Positions 17,392 to 25,263 of a stretch of DNA of 51,071 nucleotides are shown piece after piece. Each line of letters opens with the position of its first letter. The first letter of the stretch is position 1. Made by a program: the position numbers and the translations under genes. The notes beneath the pieces were generated by a model. That model had not been told where the DNA came from. It did not search any database and saw only the letters and a list, made by a program, of their open reading frames with translations. The stretch comes from Verrucomicrobiota bacterium (GTDB taxonomy: Bacteria > Verrucomicrobiota > Verrucomicrobiia > Chthoniobacterales > JAFAMB01). The stretch is taken from positions 1-51,071 of the forward strand of contig JAFAZK010000208.1 of NCBI GenBank assembly GCA_019239825.1, in the 5' to 3' direction.

Positions 17392-18492
17392 CTACTGCGG
17401 AATTACTGCCCAAATCTCGACCGCCCGATTTTGGTCCGGCCTTCTGCCGCTGAGGAGATCAGTGCCTCCCATCGGCACTGTGCGGACTAAATTGAGTACG
17501 CCGGCAGCGTCCGGAAGCACATTGGCTACAGCTTGGGCCCGTTCATCGGATAATTTATAATTTCCTTTGGGATCGCCTGTCATGTCGGCATAACCGGCAA
17601 CGATAAACACAAGCGTGGGGTCGCTCATTTTCTGTACCAGCTCCGGCGCTTTAAATAAGCTAACGAGCTTGTCCACCGCCGGCTTGGGAAGGACATTGCT
17701 TCCTGTCGGGAAGTATACGACTCCGACTCGTTGCATATACTGAGCCGAATCGAGCTTGTCGATTAGCTTTGTTTTCTCCGAATCGCTCATCCGTGGAATC
17801 GCGTTGATCCGCTTCTTGATATCTTCCTTGGTGGCTCCCAACTCGGCCGAAGACAACTCCTTCGGTTTAGTGTCGACCGTTTGTCCGGAATTGTCCCCAC
17901 CTCCGGAGGCGTCGGGTGACTTCTGTGGGCTCGGATTTTGGTGACGGACATCGGGATTGGCATTCCCGGCGGGAGACTTGCCCCCGGGGGGAGAAGCGTC
18001 GCCTTGTGGTGGTTTATCACCGTTGCCCGGCGTGGTGCTTTCGTTGGGACCGGGCGGCGACTGCTGCACTTCGGGCGAAGGCGTTACCGACGGAGAAGCA
18101 GCGGATGTGGCCGGACTTGGCGACTGACCGGATTGATTGTTGGCTTTGTTGAGCACGTCAGCGGGGACCTGGCTTTTCCCATCCACCATCTTCCCATCGC
18201 TTGTGCTGGTGTTCGTGGCCGATGGCGACGGTGTCGCTGTCGCGCTGGTTTTTGTAGTGTCGGACCCACTCACGATGCGCTCGACTGCATAGAATCCGCC
18301 GCCGGCGATCGCCACAAGTAAAACCAAAGCCAAGATCACGAGCCAGAGTTTGCTGCCCGTCTTTGGCTTTGCGAGTAAGGTCAAGGGTCGCCCGCATTCC
18401 GGGCATACAGCGGAACCTTCGAAACGGATCTCTTGACCGGTGTAAGCTAGGGTGCAACCCACGTTATTTGTGCATTTGCCAATTTGGGCCAT
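17392..18492 (-). CDS. Zinc-ribbon, single-TM protein with OmpA-like C-terminal domain
   Basis: 366 residues in four parts. A cytoplasmic zinc ribbon (C7, C13, C30, C33; VCPECGRPL) is followed by one membrane helix at about 50-70 (LWLVILALVLLVAIAGGGFY). A low-complexity Ser/Pro/Gly linker runs to about 210. The C-terminal OmpA/MotB-like domain starts near VYFPTGSNVLPKPAVDKL and has the peptidoglycan-binding pattern NYKLSDERAQAVANVL with DQNRAVEIW at the end. This suggests an inner-membrane protein that tethers to the cell wall and carries a cytosolic metal-binding head. Its partner is unknown. The family pieces are clear, the combination less so. Confidence 0.8.
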   Translation of the reverse strand: MAQIGKCTNNVGCTLAYTGQEIRFEGSAVCPECGRPLTLLAKPKTGSKLWLVILALVLLVAIAGGGFYAVERIVSGSDTTKTSATATPSPSATNTSTSDGKMVDGKSQVPADVLNKANNQSGQSPSPATSAASPSVTPSPEVQQSPPGPNESTTPGNGDKPPQGDASPPGGKSPAGNANPDVRHQNPSPQKSPDASGGGDNSGQTVDTKPKELSSAELGATKEDIKKRINAIPRMSDSEKTKLIDKLDSAQYMQRVGVVYFPTGSNVLPKPAVDKLVSLFKAPELVQKMSDPTLVFIVAGYADMTGDPKGNYKLSDERAQAVANVLPDAAGVLNLVRTVPMGGTDLLSGRRPDQNRAVEIWAVIPQ

Positions 18493-18810
18493 AGGCTGGT
18501 GATCTCAGTTCTAAACTATAGCGCTGATGGAGTTCAAGATCGGAGGGAAGCTGCTTTGCGATCTATTCGACCACCGTCACGAGTTTCAGACTACGAGACG
18601 ATGAATAGACGATCTGATACTCAAGAATTGCGGAGATAGTGGCGCCTACGTCGGTGCGCAACGTGTCCGCCATTCCCGGGAGCCGCCTGTTGCCTTGCTT
18701 TTCGGTCACATCGGGCCCTGTAGGGAATGCCACGCGATTGCCTGTGACGTGCCAAAGCGACTCCCCTCTAGCCTTGAACTCCTCCCAGCTGCGGGTTAGA
18801 ACATGAGAAG
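18493..18810. other. 318-base gap before prpB: repeat sequences only
   Basis: No gene seen. A 94-bp type element occupies 18679-18771 and the last bases run into a CAATCACCAATCAGCAATC word repeat that continues into the prpB reading frame. Confidence 0.5.
18679..18771. repeat. 94-bp interspersed element, copy 2
   Basis: It begins GGAGCCGCCTGTT and ends GCCAAAGCGACTCCCCTC, the same ends and nearly the same length as the element at 16660-16753. A more diverged, shorter relative with complementary AGCCGCTT/AAGCGGCT ends lies at 50838-50905. Confidence 0.55.
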
Positions 18811-19725
18811 GTGACAAGCCCCTCCAACCAATCACCAATCAGCAATCAAAAATCACCAAGTTCCCCGGGCACCCGCTTGCGAACCGCGATCGAGCAGGAA
18901 AGACCGTTGCAGATGGTGGGGACAATCAATGCCTTCTGTGCGCTTCTCGCTGAACGGGCCGGCTTTCGAGCGGTTTATTTATCCGGCGCGGGTGTTGCCA
19001 ATGCTTCCTTTGGGTTACCGGATCTCGGAATGACCAATCTGAACGACGTCTGCGAAGACGTTCGCAGGATCACTGGAGCCACCGATTTGCCGCTAATGGT
19101 TGATGCCGATACGGGTTGGGGCAATGCTTTTAATATCGCTCGCGCAGTTCGAGATCTGGGCCGGGCAGGGGCTGCCGGTTGCCACATCGAAGACCAGGTT
19201 CAGGCAAAACGCTGCGGCCATCGTCCCAATAAAGAACTCGTGGAGCCACAGGAGATGGTTGATCGTATCAAGGCGGCTAGCGATGCCAAGATCGATCCCT
19301 CCTTTATGTTAATGGCTCGTACGGATGCGGTGGCCGGCGAAGGTATTGATCCCGCTCTTGAGCGGTGTGAGAAATATGTGGAAGCAGGAGCCGACCTGAT
19401 TTTTGCGGAAGCAGTCACCAGCCTCGACGATTATCGCCGGTTTACAGAGCGACTCCGAGTCCCCGTCCTGGCGAACCTGACTGAGTTTGGAAAAACCCCG
19501 CTTTTCTCAGTGGACGAGATGCGAGCGGCCGGGATCCGGATTGTGCTCTATCCGTTAAGCGCTTTTCGGGCGATGTCGGCTGCAGCGGAGAGCGTCTATG
19601 AAACCATTCGCAACGCCGGCACTCAGAAACCAGCGGTCAGCGCGATGCAGACCCGGGATCATCTCTACGAGGTCCTCAACTACCACGACTATGAATCTAA
19701 ATTAGATTCGTTTTCGAAACATTAA
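18811..19725 (+). CDS. prpB: 2-methylisocitrate lyase
   Basis: Cleaves 2-methylisocitrate to pyruvate and succinate, the last step of the methylcitrate cycle for propionate. The PEP-mutase/isocitrate-lyase family signature is present: [47 protein letters not shown] with catalytic Cys in KRCGH, and MARTDA. Up to 304 residues. Homology begins at [17 protein letters not shown]; the preceding 16 or so residues (NQSPISNQ...) are translated from a repetitive word. The GTG at 18811 is the only upstream start in frame, and a TTG at 18877 is the alternative. prpC follows eight bases after the stop. Confidence 0.93.
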   Translation: MTSPSNQSPISNQKSPSSPGTRLRTAIEQERPLQMVGTINAFCALLAERAGFRAVYLSGAGVANASFGLPDLGMTNLNDVCEDVRRITGATDLPLMVDADTGWGNAFNIARAVRDLGRAGAAGCHIEDQVQAKRCGHRPNKELVEPQEMVDRIKAASDAKIDPSFMLMARTDAVAGEGIDPALERCEKYVEAGADLIFAEAVTSLDDYRRFTERLRVPVLANLTEFGKTPLFSVDEMRAAGIRIVLYPLSAFRAMSAAAESVYETIRNAGTQKPAVSAMQTRDHLYEVLNYHDYESKLDSFSKH

Positions 19726-19733
19726 GAAAGGCC

Positions 19734-20864
19734 ATGAGCATTGCGAACGTTCCCCCAGCATCCACCGGCTTACGCGGGCAAGCCGTTGGAGTAACAGAAA
19801 TAGCGACAGTTGGAAAAGCAGGGGTCGGTTTAACCTACCGTGGCTATGCGATTGAAGAGTTAGCCGATCGCGCGTCATTCGAAGAGGTTGCTTATTTGTT
19901 AATTTACGGCGCGTTACCGGTTCAGGCCGAGCTCGATTCTTTTCGCCTTAGGCTAAAACAGAAACGGCAATTGCCGGAGGCCTTAAGCAAGGTGCTCGAA
20001 TTGATCCCGGCGGATGCACACCCGATGGATGTGCTACGCACCGCGTGTTCCTTCCTCGGATCGATCGAACCAGAATCGAGTTTTGCGATCCAAAAGGAAG
20101 TTTCGGAGCGGCTACTGGCTGTCTTTCCTTCGGCGCTCGCCTATTGGCATCATTTCTCTCGCAAAGGTGAACGAATTGCTACCGACGACGATGCCAATTC
20201 ATTAGCCGGGCATTATTTAACCCTTTTACACGGGGATGCTCCGAGCGAGGGTTCGCGCCGCGCGTTGGATGTGTCGCTTATCCTGTACGCGGAACACGAG
20301 TTCAACGCCTCTACCTTTGCCTGCCGGGTCTGCGCAGCGACGCTCTCGGATTTCTATTCCTGTATCACGGCGGGCATCGGCACTTTGCGAGGGCCGCTAC
20401 ACGGCGGCGCCAACGAGGCGGCGATGGCATTGGTCGAAAGATTTAAGACCAGAAAAGAGGCGCGGGCCGCGGTGCTCGAGCTCTTAGCAACTAAACAGAA
20501 AATCATGGGATTTGGGCATGCCGTCTACAAACACAGCGATCCCCGCAATGCGATCAACAAAGCCTGGTCCCAGCGCTTGTCGAAGTCGGCGCCGGACGGC
20601 TACCTTTTCGAAGTCTCTGAGGAGATCGAGACCGTGATGAAAGAAGAGAAGAACCTTTTTGCCAACGCAGATTTTTTCAGCGCGACTGTCTATCATTTTC
20701 TGGGCATCCCGACCCCTCACTTCACCCCGCTCTTTGCAATGGCTCGAACCGCGGGATGGTCAGCCCATATCCAGGAGCAGCGCGCGAATAACAAACTGAT
20801 TCGCCCCAATGCCGACTACGTTGGTCCCGAGCCCCGGCCCTTCGTGCCGATCGAGAAGCGGTAA
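19734..20864 (+). CDS. prpC: 2-methylcitrate synthase
   Basis: Condenses propionyl-CoA with oxaloacetate to 2-methylcitrate. 376 residues, citrate synthase fold. The catalytic residues are H223 in GPLHGGANE, H262 in GFGHAVYK and D313 in NADFFSATVY. The short size, the N-terminal AGVGLTYRGYAIEELAD and the prpB neighbour point to methylcitrate rather than housekeeping citrate synthase. It is closely spaced after prpB and probably co-transcribed. It is separated from prpD by a 219-base inverted-repeat element. Confidence 0.94.
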   Translation: MSIANVPPASTGLRGQAVGVTEIATVGKAGVGLTYRGYAIEELADRASFEEVAYLLIYGALPVQAELDSFRLRLKQKRQLPEALSKVLELIPADAHPMDVLRTACSFLGSIEPESSFAIQKEVSERLLAVFPSALAYWHHFSRKGERIATDDDANSLAGHYLTLLHGDAPSEGSRRALDVSLILYAEHEFNASTFACRVCAATLSDFYSCITAGIGTLRGPLHGGANEAAMALVERFKTRKEARAAVLELLATKQKIMGFGHAVYKHSDPRNAINKAWSQRLSKSAPDGYLFEVSEEIETVMKEEKNLFANADFFSATVYHFLGIPTPHFTPLFAMARTAGWSAHIQEQRANNKLIRPNADYVGPEPRPFVPIEKR

Positions 20865-20868
20865 AGAG

Positions 20869-21087
20869 CCTCGCGCAGAGGTCGCGGCGGACGCAGAGTT
20901 AAGAAGGTACTAGGCGAATAGACTCCGAATAAGGAGTAGAGTTGATGGTCTATCGCGTCTTCACGACAAGCCCGGTACCTTAGAAAGTTCTCTCAAGAAT
21001 AGATCCAACGTGCCAACGTTCAGATATTGCTTTTCCAGAAAGATTCTCTCTTCTTAGATCTGCGTCCGCTGCGCCCTTTGCGCGAGG
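20869..21087. repeat. GCGCAGAGG-family inverted-repeat element between prpC and prpD
   Basis: Arms of about 29 bases (20869-20897 and 21059-21087) match at about 26 positions after reverse complementing, with CCTCGCGCAGAGG at the outer left end. The interior is AT-rich. The right end is only 19 bases before the prpD start codon. Relatives are at 29839-29991 and 49782-49897. Confidence 0.65.
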
Positions 21088-21106
21088 CGTGCGGATATTT
21101 ACCGTC

Positions 21107-22540
21107 ATGATCCCATCTTCAAACCGCCCCCCTGAGGATACTCTGCTCCAACAAATTGCCGATTATGTCCTGAGTGAGTCGCCGGTCGAGCTCGAAGCCG
21201 AATCGGTGGCTCGACTCTGCCTGATGGACAGTCTCGGGTGTGCGTTGCAGGCGCTCTCGTATCCGGCGTGTACCAAATTGTTAGGGCCGATCGTTCCGGG
21301 AGCGGTTTTGTCCGGCGGCGCCCGGGTGCCGGGTACCGCTTACGAGCTCGAGCCGGTTCGGGCGGCGTTCAATATCGGCGCCATGATCCGATGGCTCGAT
21401 TTTAATGACACCTGGCTGGCCGCAGAATGGGGGCATCCGTCGGATAACTTCGGCGGAATCTTGGCCGTTTCTGACTATCTAAGCAGGCCGGGAAGCGCCA
21501 ACTCTCGTCGATTAACAATCCGCGACGTGCTAAAAGCGGGGGTTCAGGCCTACGAGATTCAGGGTGTGCTGGCGCTTTCGCACAGTTTCAACCGGGTCGG
21601 ACTCGACCATGTACTCCTGGTCCGGGTTGCGTCCACTGCGGTAATCACCAGGCTATTGGGCGGCTCTCGGGCCGAGATCGTGAATGCGATCTCCAATGCT
21701 TTCATCGACGGAGGTGCGCTTCGTACTTATCGCCATGCACCTAACACCGGTTCTCGGAAAAGCTGGGCGGCAGGTGATGCCACCTCTCGCGCCGTTTTCC
21801 ATGGCCTACAGGCGCTTCGCGGCGAGATGGGATACCCGAGCGCTTTAACCGCGCCTCGGTGGGGATTTCAAGATGTTCTATTCGGTGGTAACCCGATCCA
21901 ACTGGCACAGCCTCTCGGTTCTTACGTCATCCGCCATGTTCTATTTAAGATCTCTTTCCCCGCAGAATTCCACGCTCAAACTGCCGTAGAAGCGGCTTTA
22001 CAACTATTCGTTCGGACTAAGGACCGCCTGGATGAGATTTCCAAAGTGGTCATTGAAACCCAGGAATCAGGCAAGCGCATCATTGATAAGACCGGCCCCT
22101 TAAATAACCCGGCCGATCGCGATCATTGCATCCAATATATGGTGGCGGTTCCCCTGATCCGAGGAGAGCTGACAGCGGAAGACTACGAAGACGCTGCCGC
22201 AGCCGATCCGCGGATCGACGTTCTGCGTCAGAAAATGGAAGTCATTGAGAACCCCGACTTCAGCAAAGACTATCTGGACCCAGACAAACGGTCGATCGGG
22301 AACTCGGTTCAGGTTTTCTTTCGAGACGGCTCTGCCAGCGAAAAAGTAGTGGTGGAATATCCGATCGGCCATCCTCGCCGGAGAAAAGAGGGCGAACCGC
22401 TTTTGTTCGAGAAGTTTGAAAGAAGTTTGCGAAGCAAAATCTCTGAAAAGAATTCCGGGCGCATCCTCTCTCTTTTCGCGGATTCATCGCGACTATTGGA
22501 CAAACCCGTCGACGAATTTATGGCTCTTTTCGTGGTGTAG
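21107..22540 (+). CDS. prpD: 2-methylcitrate dehydratase (MmgE/PrpD family)
   Basis: Converts 2-methylcitrate to 2-methyl-cis-aconitate. About 477 residues, MmgE/PrpD family. Typical segments are CLMDSLGCALQAL, MIRWLDFNDTWLAAEWGHPSDN, KAGVQAYEIQGVLALSHSFN, RKSWAAGDATSRAV and ISFPAEFHAQTAVEAAL. The position after prpB-prpC makes the assignment strong. I chose ATG 21107; a GTG at 21089 is in frame but lies at the end of the repeat element. With prpB and prpC the three core enzymes of the cycle are present, and the aconitase step could be done by a general aconitase. No PrpR regulator is seen. Confidence 0.93.
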   Translation: MIPSSNRPPEDTLLQQIADYVLSESPVELEAESVARLCLMDSLGCALQALSYPACTKLLGPIVPGAVLSGGARVPGTAYELEPVRAAFNIGAMIRWLDFNDTWLAAEWGHPSDNFGGILAVSDYLSRPGSANSRRLTIRDVLKAGVQAYEIQGVLALSHSFNRVGLDHVLLVRVASTAVITRLLGGSRAEIVNAISNAFIDGGALRTYRHAPNTGSRKSWAAGDATSRAVFHGLQALRGEMGYPSALTAPRWGFQDVLFGGNPIQLAQPLGSYVIRHVLFKISFPAEFHAQTAVEAALQLFVRTKDRLDEISKVVIETQESGKRIIDKTGPLNNPADRDHCIQYMVAVPLIRGELTAEDYEDAAAADPRIDVLRQKMEVIENPDFSKDYLDPDKRSIGNSVQVFFRDGSASEKVVVEYPIGHPRRRKEGEPLLFEKFERSLRSKISEKNSGRILSLFADSSRLLDKPVDEFMALFVV

Positions 22541-22562
22541 GGATCCGAGGTTCATACTCTTA

Positions 22563-22684
22563 CTCGTCGTCGTTCTCGTCCTCGATTTTTTGGGCTGCAG
22601 GGCGTGGTCGATGATAGGCCAGCGCCCTGGGCATTGCATTTCACTCATATTCGACCACGATCCCCGATTCGAGGACGACGACGA
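22563..22684. repeat. CTCGTC-word inverted repeat with inner arms
   Basis: CTCGTCGTCGTTCTCGTCCT starts at 22564 and its complement CGAGGACGACGACGA ends near 22684. Inside, GTGGTCGA and TCGACCAC add a second stem. It occupies the gap between convergent prpD and the cysteine desulfurase gene, where a shared terminator would be expected. Confidence 0.6.
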
Positions 22685-22694
22685 ATCCGCAGAG

Positions 22695-23849
22695 CTATGC
22701 AGCCAGAACACCGCGATTTGCACCGCGAACCTTTTCCACTGCAGCCGCTAAAATGTTTGCAACAGCCGAGACTTCTTCCTCGGTGTTAAATCGTCCAAAC
22801 GAAAATCGCAGGCTGGCTCGCGCGCGGTCGGTCGAGAAACCCATGGCTCGAAGCACATGGGACGGTTCCAGCGAACCGGCGGTACAGGCTGAGCCTGCCG
22901 AGCAACAGACGCCTTTCTGGTCAAGCAACATCAGCAGCGCTTCCGAATCGGCGCCTTCGATCGCCAGGTTCGCAGTGTTAGGTAACCGATGCTCTGTATC
23001 CCCATTGATACGGACGCCGGAGATCCGCTTCATCACATCTTGCTCAAATCGGTCCCGTAAATCCCTTACTCGCGTGTTCTCTTCGGTGAGATGTTCCAAG
23101 GCAAGTTCCGCTGCTTTGCCCAAGGCGACAATAGAAGCCGTATTCTCTGTGCCGCCGCGGCGTTTTTCCTCTTGGCTGCCGCCGATCAAAAAGGGATTGA
23201 AGCGGGTGCGCCGGTTCACATACAGCGCGCCCACGCCTTTCGGGGCGTGCAGTTTGTGTCCCGATAATGCCAGAAATTGAATATTGCCCGCTCGCAGATC
23301 GATCGGCACTTTTCCAACCGCCTGCACGGCGTCGGTATGAAAAATTGTCTGTTTGCGCTGGCAAATAGCCGCGATTTCTGCAATCGGGAAAAGCACGCCG
23401 GTCTCGTTGTTTGCCCACATCAAAGAAACGATGGCGGTGTCAGGCCGAATCGCCTCTTCCAAGGCGGCGAGATCCGGCAGACCGCGTTCATCCACTTCGA
23501 TCCAAGTAATCTCGTATCCGCGCCGGGCCAATGCCTCAGCTTGTCTGAGGATAGCGCTGTGCTCGACCTTACTGGTGATAATGTGTTTCCGATCTCGATC
23601 GATCCAGAGTGTGGATTGCACCGCCGTATTGTCTGACTCAGTGCCACAGCTGGTGAAAACAATCTCAGCGGGGTCGCAATGTAACAAGGCAGCGACTTGT
23701 TCCCTGGCATTTTCCACTGCTCGAGCCACTTTCTTTCCAAACGCATAAGCACTGGATGGATTGCCGTATTGTTCCTTCAAGTACGGCAGCATCGCATCCA
23801 ACACTTGGGGATCGATCGCCGTGGTTGCGTTGTTATCGAGATAAATCAT
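22695..23849 (-). CDS. Cysteine desulfurase (NifS/IscS type)
   Basis: PLP enzyme of about 384 residues that takes sulfur from cysteine for Fe-S clusters and thio-cofactors. Typical segments: MIYLDNNATTAIDPQVLDAM, YGNPSSAYAFG, FTSCGTESDNTAV, VEHSAIL, FHTDAVQAVGKV, SGHKLHAPKGVGALY with the cofactor lysine, and the active-site loop GSACTAGSLEPSHVL, which is closest to NifS-type enzymes. The start at ATG 23849 is set by homology; the open frame continues to 23891. No iscU/nifU, iscR or thiI is adjacent, so its acceptor is unknown. Confidence 0.93.
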   Translation of the reverse strand: MIYLDNNATTAIDPQVLDAMLPYLKEQYGNPSSAYAFGKKVARAVENAREQVAALLHCDPAEIVFTSCGTESDNTAVQSTLWIDRDRKHIITSKVEHSAILRQAEALARRGYEITWIEVDERGLPDLAALEEAIRPDTAIVSLMWANNETGVLFPIAEIAAICQRKQTIFHTDAVQAVGKVPIDLRAGNIQFLALSGHKLHAPKGVGALYVNRRTRFNPFLIGGSQEEKRRGGTENTASIVALGKAAELALEHLTEENTRVRDLRDRFEQDVMKRISGVRINGDTEHRLPNTANLAIEGADSEALLMLLDQKGVCCSAGSACTAGSLEPSHVLRAMGFSTDRARASLRFSFGRFNTEEEVSAVANILAAAVEKVRGANRGVLAA

Positions 23850-23940
23850 AAAAACTTCTAAACCGCGAATTAACGCGAAGACAAACGGCATGAGTCCAAG
23901 CGCAGATTCACCAGCCGTCGCTAAACTATAGCGGGCAAGC

Positions 23941-24024
23941 TGCAGATCTACGCAGATAGATTTTCGAGATTTCCCTCCGTGATTTTTGCTACGGCATATC
24001 TGTGTGCGTCCGTATTCATCTGCG
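23941..24024. repeat. Imperfect inverted repeat (GCAGAT words)
   Basis: GCAGATCTACGCAGATAG (from 23942) is mirrored imperfectly by ATCTGTGTGCGTCCG and TTCATCTGCGG (23998-24024). It belongs with the better-preserved element at 36265-36366. It lies between the cysteine desulfurase start and the end of the next minus-strand gene. Confidence 0.45.
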
Positions 24025-24067
24025 GTTTCGCTTTTTCTCAGGATCGTTTCGCGTCCCTTTTATTCAT

Positions 24068-24415
24068 TTAATCTACTAGCGAGTCCTCCTTCGCTGATTC
24101 CTGTACTTTCTTATCATTGCGTGCGTGGCGCCAGTGCAAGAATACGTTCCGCGCATAGAGCGGTAGAGGCAACAAGTTAGAAATGATGCCTACCGAGTCG
24201 TGACGATAAAAAATAAAATAACTCGTGTAAATAATGCTACCCAACAAACTGATTTCCCAAAATCCGGGGGGAATTATGCTTTTTTTGGCTCTCTCTGAAG
24301 CGATCCATTGCCAAACGAAGCGAAGGCCGAAGATCAAATTGCCGCTCCAGCCAATGATCTTCCAGGCGTTCACTTCAACCGCGGCGAGCTGTAAAATGGC
24401 CAAAAGGGACTGCAT
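24068..24415 (-). CDS. Lipid A biosynthesis N-terminal (LAB_N) domain protein
   Basis: 115 residues with three or four predicted membrane helices. The pattern GNLIFGLRFVWQWIASERAKKSIIP, here split between residues 25-49, and FWEISLLGSIIYTSYFIF match the LAB_N domain found alone or fused to lipid-A-disaccharide synthase or glycosyltransferases. The stand-alone form is common; its exact function is not established. The C-terminal tail is hydrophilic. The gene is minus strand, in line with the DUF983 gene upstream, with a 194-base gap in which I see no gene. Confidence 0.85.
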   Translation of the reverse strand: MQSLLAILQLAAVEVNAWKIIGWSGNLIFGLRFVWQWIASERAKKSIIPPGFWEISLLGSIIYTSYFIFYRHDSVGIISNLLPLPLYARNVFLHWRHARNDKKVQESAKEDSLVD

Positions 24416-24609
24416 GCGCAGCCTATCGCATCGAATCTTTTTTGCCGCAAGCTGGGCCGGGGAGCGCGCTGCCTCCCGCGCCGGGGGACGAAGCCGATGC
24501 AGTCGGAACTAAGCTCCGTAATAGCAATATCCACGGGGGTCGGTTATGGTGACTTGGCCCCACGAGTGGACGACCTCCGTCGAGTGAACCCTTCCGATTC
24601 TTTCGCCGA

Positions 24610-25101
24610 TTAGCGGTTAACTGGATCCAGTCGAGGCCGTTTCGGACTTGGTGTTTTGGCTGGCTCATCCCCATCCCCATCATCGCGGCGATGCGGATCT
24701 AGAAATAGGTCGAAGGCAATGAATAGCGCTTTGGAGTGACGGGCGAACCAAACATTGAAAATCGGTACAGGCGTGATCGCCAACACCAAGGTCAGCCAGA
24801 TCGGGAATCTGACCCAGAAATCGAAAATCAAATAGAGAATTACTCCGATCAACGCGCCGCCGCCGTAATTGATCGCGAAGATTGAGAGAAGGAAATAACC
24901 GGGTTCGCGTTCGTATGGATAGCCGCAATCTGGACAGCCGTCTAAGGGCATAAACCAATCCTGAAGGCTTCTAACCTTGTACCAAGGAACAAAAATTGGA
25001 CGGCGCCCACATGTAGGGCATTTCCAGCGAGCTGCGTTCGCGATCATCCAGCAGAAACGCCGGATCGGATACCGAGGCGGTTCGCTCGCGCTGGATGCCA
25101 T
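24610..25101 (-). CDS. DUF983 family membrane protein
   Basis: 163 residues. Two zinc-ribbon-like CxxC pairs (KCPTCGRRP and DGCPDCGYPY) precede EPGYFLLSIFAINYGGGALI and two further membrane helices to about residue 120, the DUF983 pattern. The highly charged C-terminal tail (DPHRRDDGDGDEPAK) is probably cytoplasmic. Function is unknown; in other bacteria DUF983 proteins occur near cytochrome oxidase or cell-envelope genes. It is preceded on the same strand by the sedolisin gene but separated from it by a terminator. Confidence 0.85.
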   Translation of the reverse strand: MASSASEPPRYPIRRFCWMIANAARWKCPTCGRRPIFVPWYKVRSLQDWFMPLDGCPDCGYPYEREPGYFLLSIFAINYGGGALIGVILYLIFDFWVRFPIWLTLVLAITPVPIFNVWFARHSKALFIAFDLFLDPHRRDDGDGDEPAKTPSPKRPRLDPVNR

Positions 25102-25163
25102 AGGGCAGGGTAAGCAACGCGGGTAGCGCCGTCAAAGGCGAATGGGTGACACAGCGACACGGC

Positions 25164-25204
25164 GAAAAAAGCCGGCAACCCCGTAAGAGACTCGAGGTTG
25201 CCGG
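25164..25204 (-). terminator. Intrinsic terminator of the sedolisin gene
   Basis: On the minus strand CCGGCAACC pairs with GGTTGCCGG across a 15-base loop and is followed at once by CTTTTTTCG. The GC stem plus U-run is a classic rho-independent terminator about 60 bases after the sedolisin stop. Confidence 0.75.
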
Positions 25205-25263
25205 ACTTATATTTCTTAGTCGGTTACAACAACGACTCAGAACCGCTGCGGACCCATAACTGC

